DNA from: Saccoglossus kowalevskii
Lineage: Eukaryota; Hemichordata; Enteropneusta; Harrimaniidae
Assembly (NCBI RefSeq): GCF_000003605.2
Contig: NW_003158747.1
Span: 90,817-111,108 of the forward strand
DNA: 20,292 nucleotides
Reading direction: 5' to 3'
The stretch's first letter is position 1, and every line of letters begins with the position of its first letter. The notes beneath the pieces are model-generated. The model saw only the letters and a program-made list of their open reading frames with translations, was not told the origin of the DNA and did not search any database. Made by a program: the position numbers and the translations under genes. Positions 18,135 through 20,292 of this stretch are shown here, piece by piece.

Positions 18135-19894
18135 TAATATAATACTATGTGCTGGAGCACAGTCCCTTTATCCCTGGTCTGGAAACGTCTTGCGTTTTTT
18201 TTGTCTTGAACCGTGTTGCAGGTTAACAAACTGCTCACACCCGGGCCGAAGGAGTCAGAAAGTCAGACAAATTACAATACCGTCAGAATGTTCATTAAAA
18301 TCGGTAAATTTACCATCATGTAAAGCGATACCTCATTGTATGACTTCACTTTGACCTCAAATTCGGGCAACTACCACGTAAACAAAATTAGCACTTTGAA
18401 ATTTGGGGTTTTTGAACCCTGATACACATCAAAACCAGCCTACCTATTCATAAACATCCAGTTCCTGCCATGTAAAGATTAATATCGGGAATTATGTTCA
18501 TCTTGCAGTTTTACCTGGTAGTAAGTAAAAACACTGCGCGTAACAACATGCATTTCAATCCCTCCAAAAATCAAACACGAAAATTTCTGGGTAAAGGTAT
18601 GAAAATTTCTTGCGAAATTGTGTCGCTGTTGGTAAAATAGATGAATTAAAAAACTACTTGCCGGCTAAAATATGACCATATACAGATATCCTGATTAAAA
18701 AATTATGTGAAAAAGCTCAAATTCTGGAATAAACCACCAAGTTGTAAAAAAACACATAGCACTGACGATGTCAAAAATAATGACTGGCTGTGTACTAATC
18801 ATGTGACAATGCTTTGCCCATAACTGCAACGCGCCTTACCCAGGGAAGGAGACCAATTCACACCTAATAAAATCACCGTTTCCAAACCGGGGAGTGGCTG
18901 GAGTAATCTTGCCTACAGCTACATGTAAACGTATATTCTGAAATCAGGTGGATAAGGCAGAGTGAAAATAGAAAGGAGGTAGCTTGTACAAGTTACAGAA
19001 AAAAATAAACAGGGTTTACATTTTTACAGGAAATGTAAAAAAGTTCCTTTTGACAATATAAAACATGTTTTTACAGTTTACAATCATAAAAATTGTTTTT
19101 ACGAAATTGTTCATTACTTAGACAATAACATTGAAATGATATGATATTAAATATGCACAAAAACTACTAATTTTCTGCATTTTTGGGGTAGATCACAAAT
19201 ATGTATGGCGTCAGTGTCAAGGCTACTTTTTATGAAAAAAAATATTTTTATGTGTAATTTTGTTAAAAATTTTGTGCGTCACAACTATCCATCCATTTAT
19301 CACAACCACATCACCATGTAAAAATGCAGGTATATCATTCTTTATTACTGTATTGGCGTTTCACTAAAAAAGATTACGGTAAGCTTTATTTGCTTTTTCA
19401 CAAGAACTTCTAATTATTATAGCGAGTATCATTGTCATCAATATTTTTTGTAGTATTGCCCAAATTTTAGTAACATAGACTTATTTAGGCAGTTAAATCT
19501 GCATAGTTTAATTAGGTGGCAGTTTTGAAAGCTAAGTTAAGATAGCTTTAAGCTAGCCAGCTAAATTTACACTCTGACCATACTGTACATTATGTACAAC
19601 AGCGATACAAGGAAATTGTGCAGAAAACTGCCATCTTTGCTTTGAATGCACGAAAGCAAAATATCTATCCGACCCATGCAACGAGACAGAAAAAACTCTA
19701 CCCTTGCACAGAAGACTACAATGGCAATGTTTACATATAATTAATTTATGTGAACAAATGTGAACAGAAATGTCCCAGTCTTTCTAATTCATTTCAGAGG
19801 TTACTACAAAGTCTTTGCACACATTAGTCAACCCACATGTCTACAACAAACGAACTAGATCATTCCTGTGAACGTTAGTGCAAGTCTTAAAAGC
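18135..19894. other. Long AT-rich non-coding stretch
   Basis: No reading frame with recognisable content. A 76-codon plus frame at 18124-18354 begins inside the MITE end and shows no domain. CCAATTCACACCT near 18853 resembles part of the inverted structure at 19895-19927, so both could be ends of a decayed element of about 1.1 kb, but this is weak. Confidence 0.45.
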
Positions 19895-19927
19895 CCAATT
19901 CACTTGCCCTGGGCAAGTGTGAATTGG
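19895..19927. repeat. Imperfect palindrome
   Basis: CCAATTCACTTGCCC is followed at once by TGGGCAAGTGTGAATTGG. The arms are complementary except for a two-base insertion in the right arm. It resembles two element ends joined head to head. Confidence 0.8.
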
Positions 19928-19971
19928 AGGTGTGGCTATGCTAATGTACGGTGGCCCATATATACAATTAG

Positions 19972-20292
19972 TCCGCTACATGAAAATCCGTCAGCTATTT
20001 GAAAATCGTTCTGCTACTTGAAAAAAGTCGGTCGGCCACTTGAAAATTGCTCCGTTACATGAAAATCGGTCGGCTACATGAAAATCGGTCGGCTACATGA
20101 AAATCGGTCGGCTACATGAAAATCTGCCGGCTATATGAAAATCGGTCGGTTACATGAAAATCGGTCGGTTACGTGAAAATCGGTCGGCTACATGAAAATC
20201 AGTTCGGCTATATGAAAATCGGTCGGCTACATGAAAATCGGTCGGCTAATATGAAAATCGGTCCGGCTATATGAAAATCGGTCGGTTACATG
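19972..20292. repeat. 19-bp minisatellite, at least 16 copies, open at right edge
   Basis: The consensus unit is CGGTCGGCTACATGAAAAT. I count sixteen full units and part of a seventeenth. The first five units are the most diverged, units 6-8 are identical, and later ones vary at C/T and A/G positions or carry one-base insertions (20 bp). The array continues past the window end, so its size is unknown. Confidence 0.95.

Noticed and set aside
19972-20292. The 19-bp array as a CRISPR array
   Set aside because: There are no unique spacers: the units are contiguous head-to-tail repeats in eukaryotic-type DNA.

Overview
The window looks like accessory DNA from a metazoan nuclear genome. It is AT-rich, has no compact operon-like coding and no intact host gene that I can recognise, and is densely packed with decayed transposable elements. 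The mix is several CR1/L2/jockey-type non-LTR retrotransposon (LINE) remnants, one large DNA transposon coding for a nuclease-like protein, small non-autonomous elements and tandem repeats. This is typical of aquatic invertebrates or basal deuterostomes such as molluscs, cnidarians and lancelets, but I cannot name a species from the sequence.

Layout. 1-322: minus-strand LINE reverse transcriptase fragment (motifs A and B) cut by the window edge. 538-1119: short and 238-bp tandem repeats. 1824-2119: plus-strand LINE 3' end with an ATT-repeat tail. 2480-3165: minus-strand LINE endonuclease fragment. About 3476-9087: a large DNA transposon with long inverted terminal repeats (strong part 3551-3775 and 8670-8894) enclosing a broken minus-strand gene (about 8460 to 4487). 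9336-10223: a hairpin followed by three tandem copies of a roughly 280-bp unit. 10441-10485: a perfect 20-bp-arm hairpin. 11295-12157: 5'-truncated minus-strand LINE with an intact 209-residue C-terminal reading frame. 12158-12560: GC-skewed short element flanked by a 9-bp direct repeat. 13325-14290: third LINE C-terminal remnant, plus strand. 14855-15360: diverged tandem duplication. 17443-18134: a 692-bp MITE-like element with subterminal repeats and a possible Harbinger-like N-terminal fragment. 19972-20292: a 19-bp minisatellite running off the right edge.

The most interesting object is the large DNA transposon. Its protein would be roughly 1,200 residues or more. It has an N-terminal Cys/His cluster, a long central region resembling uncharacterised multi-copy proteins of marine invertebrates, a PIN/FEN1-like C-terminal region with acidic motifs and a GCD...GIGK motif, a conserved PPC..L..H..R motif and an acidic Ser/Asp tail. 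The flanking inverted repeats show directly that this coding unit sat inside a mobile element. An Academ-type (XPG-nuclease-bearing) affiliation is my best guess, not a demonstrated fact. Nothing in the window appears to work together as a live pathway: all elements look degraded, and the gene carries several stops, frameshifts and deletions.
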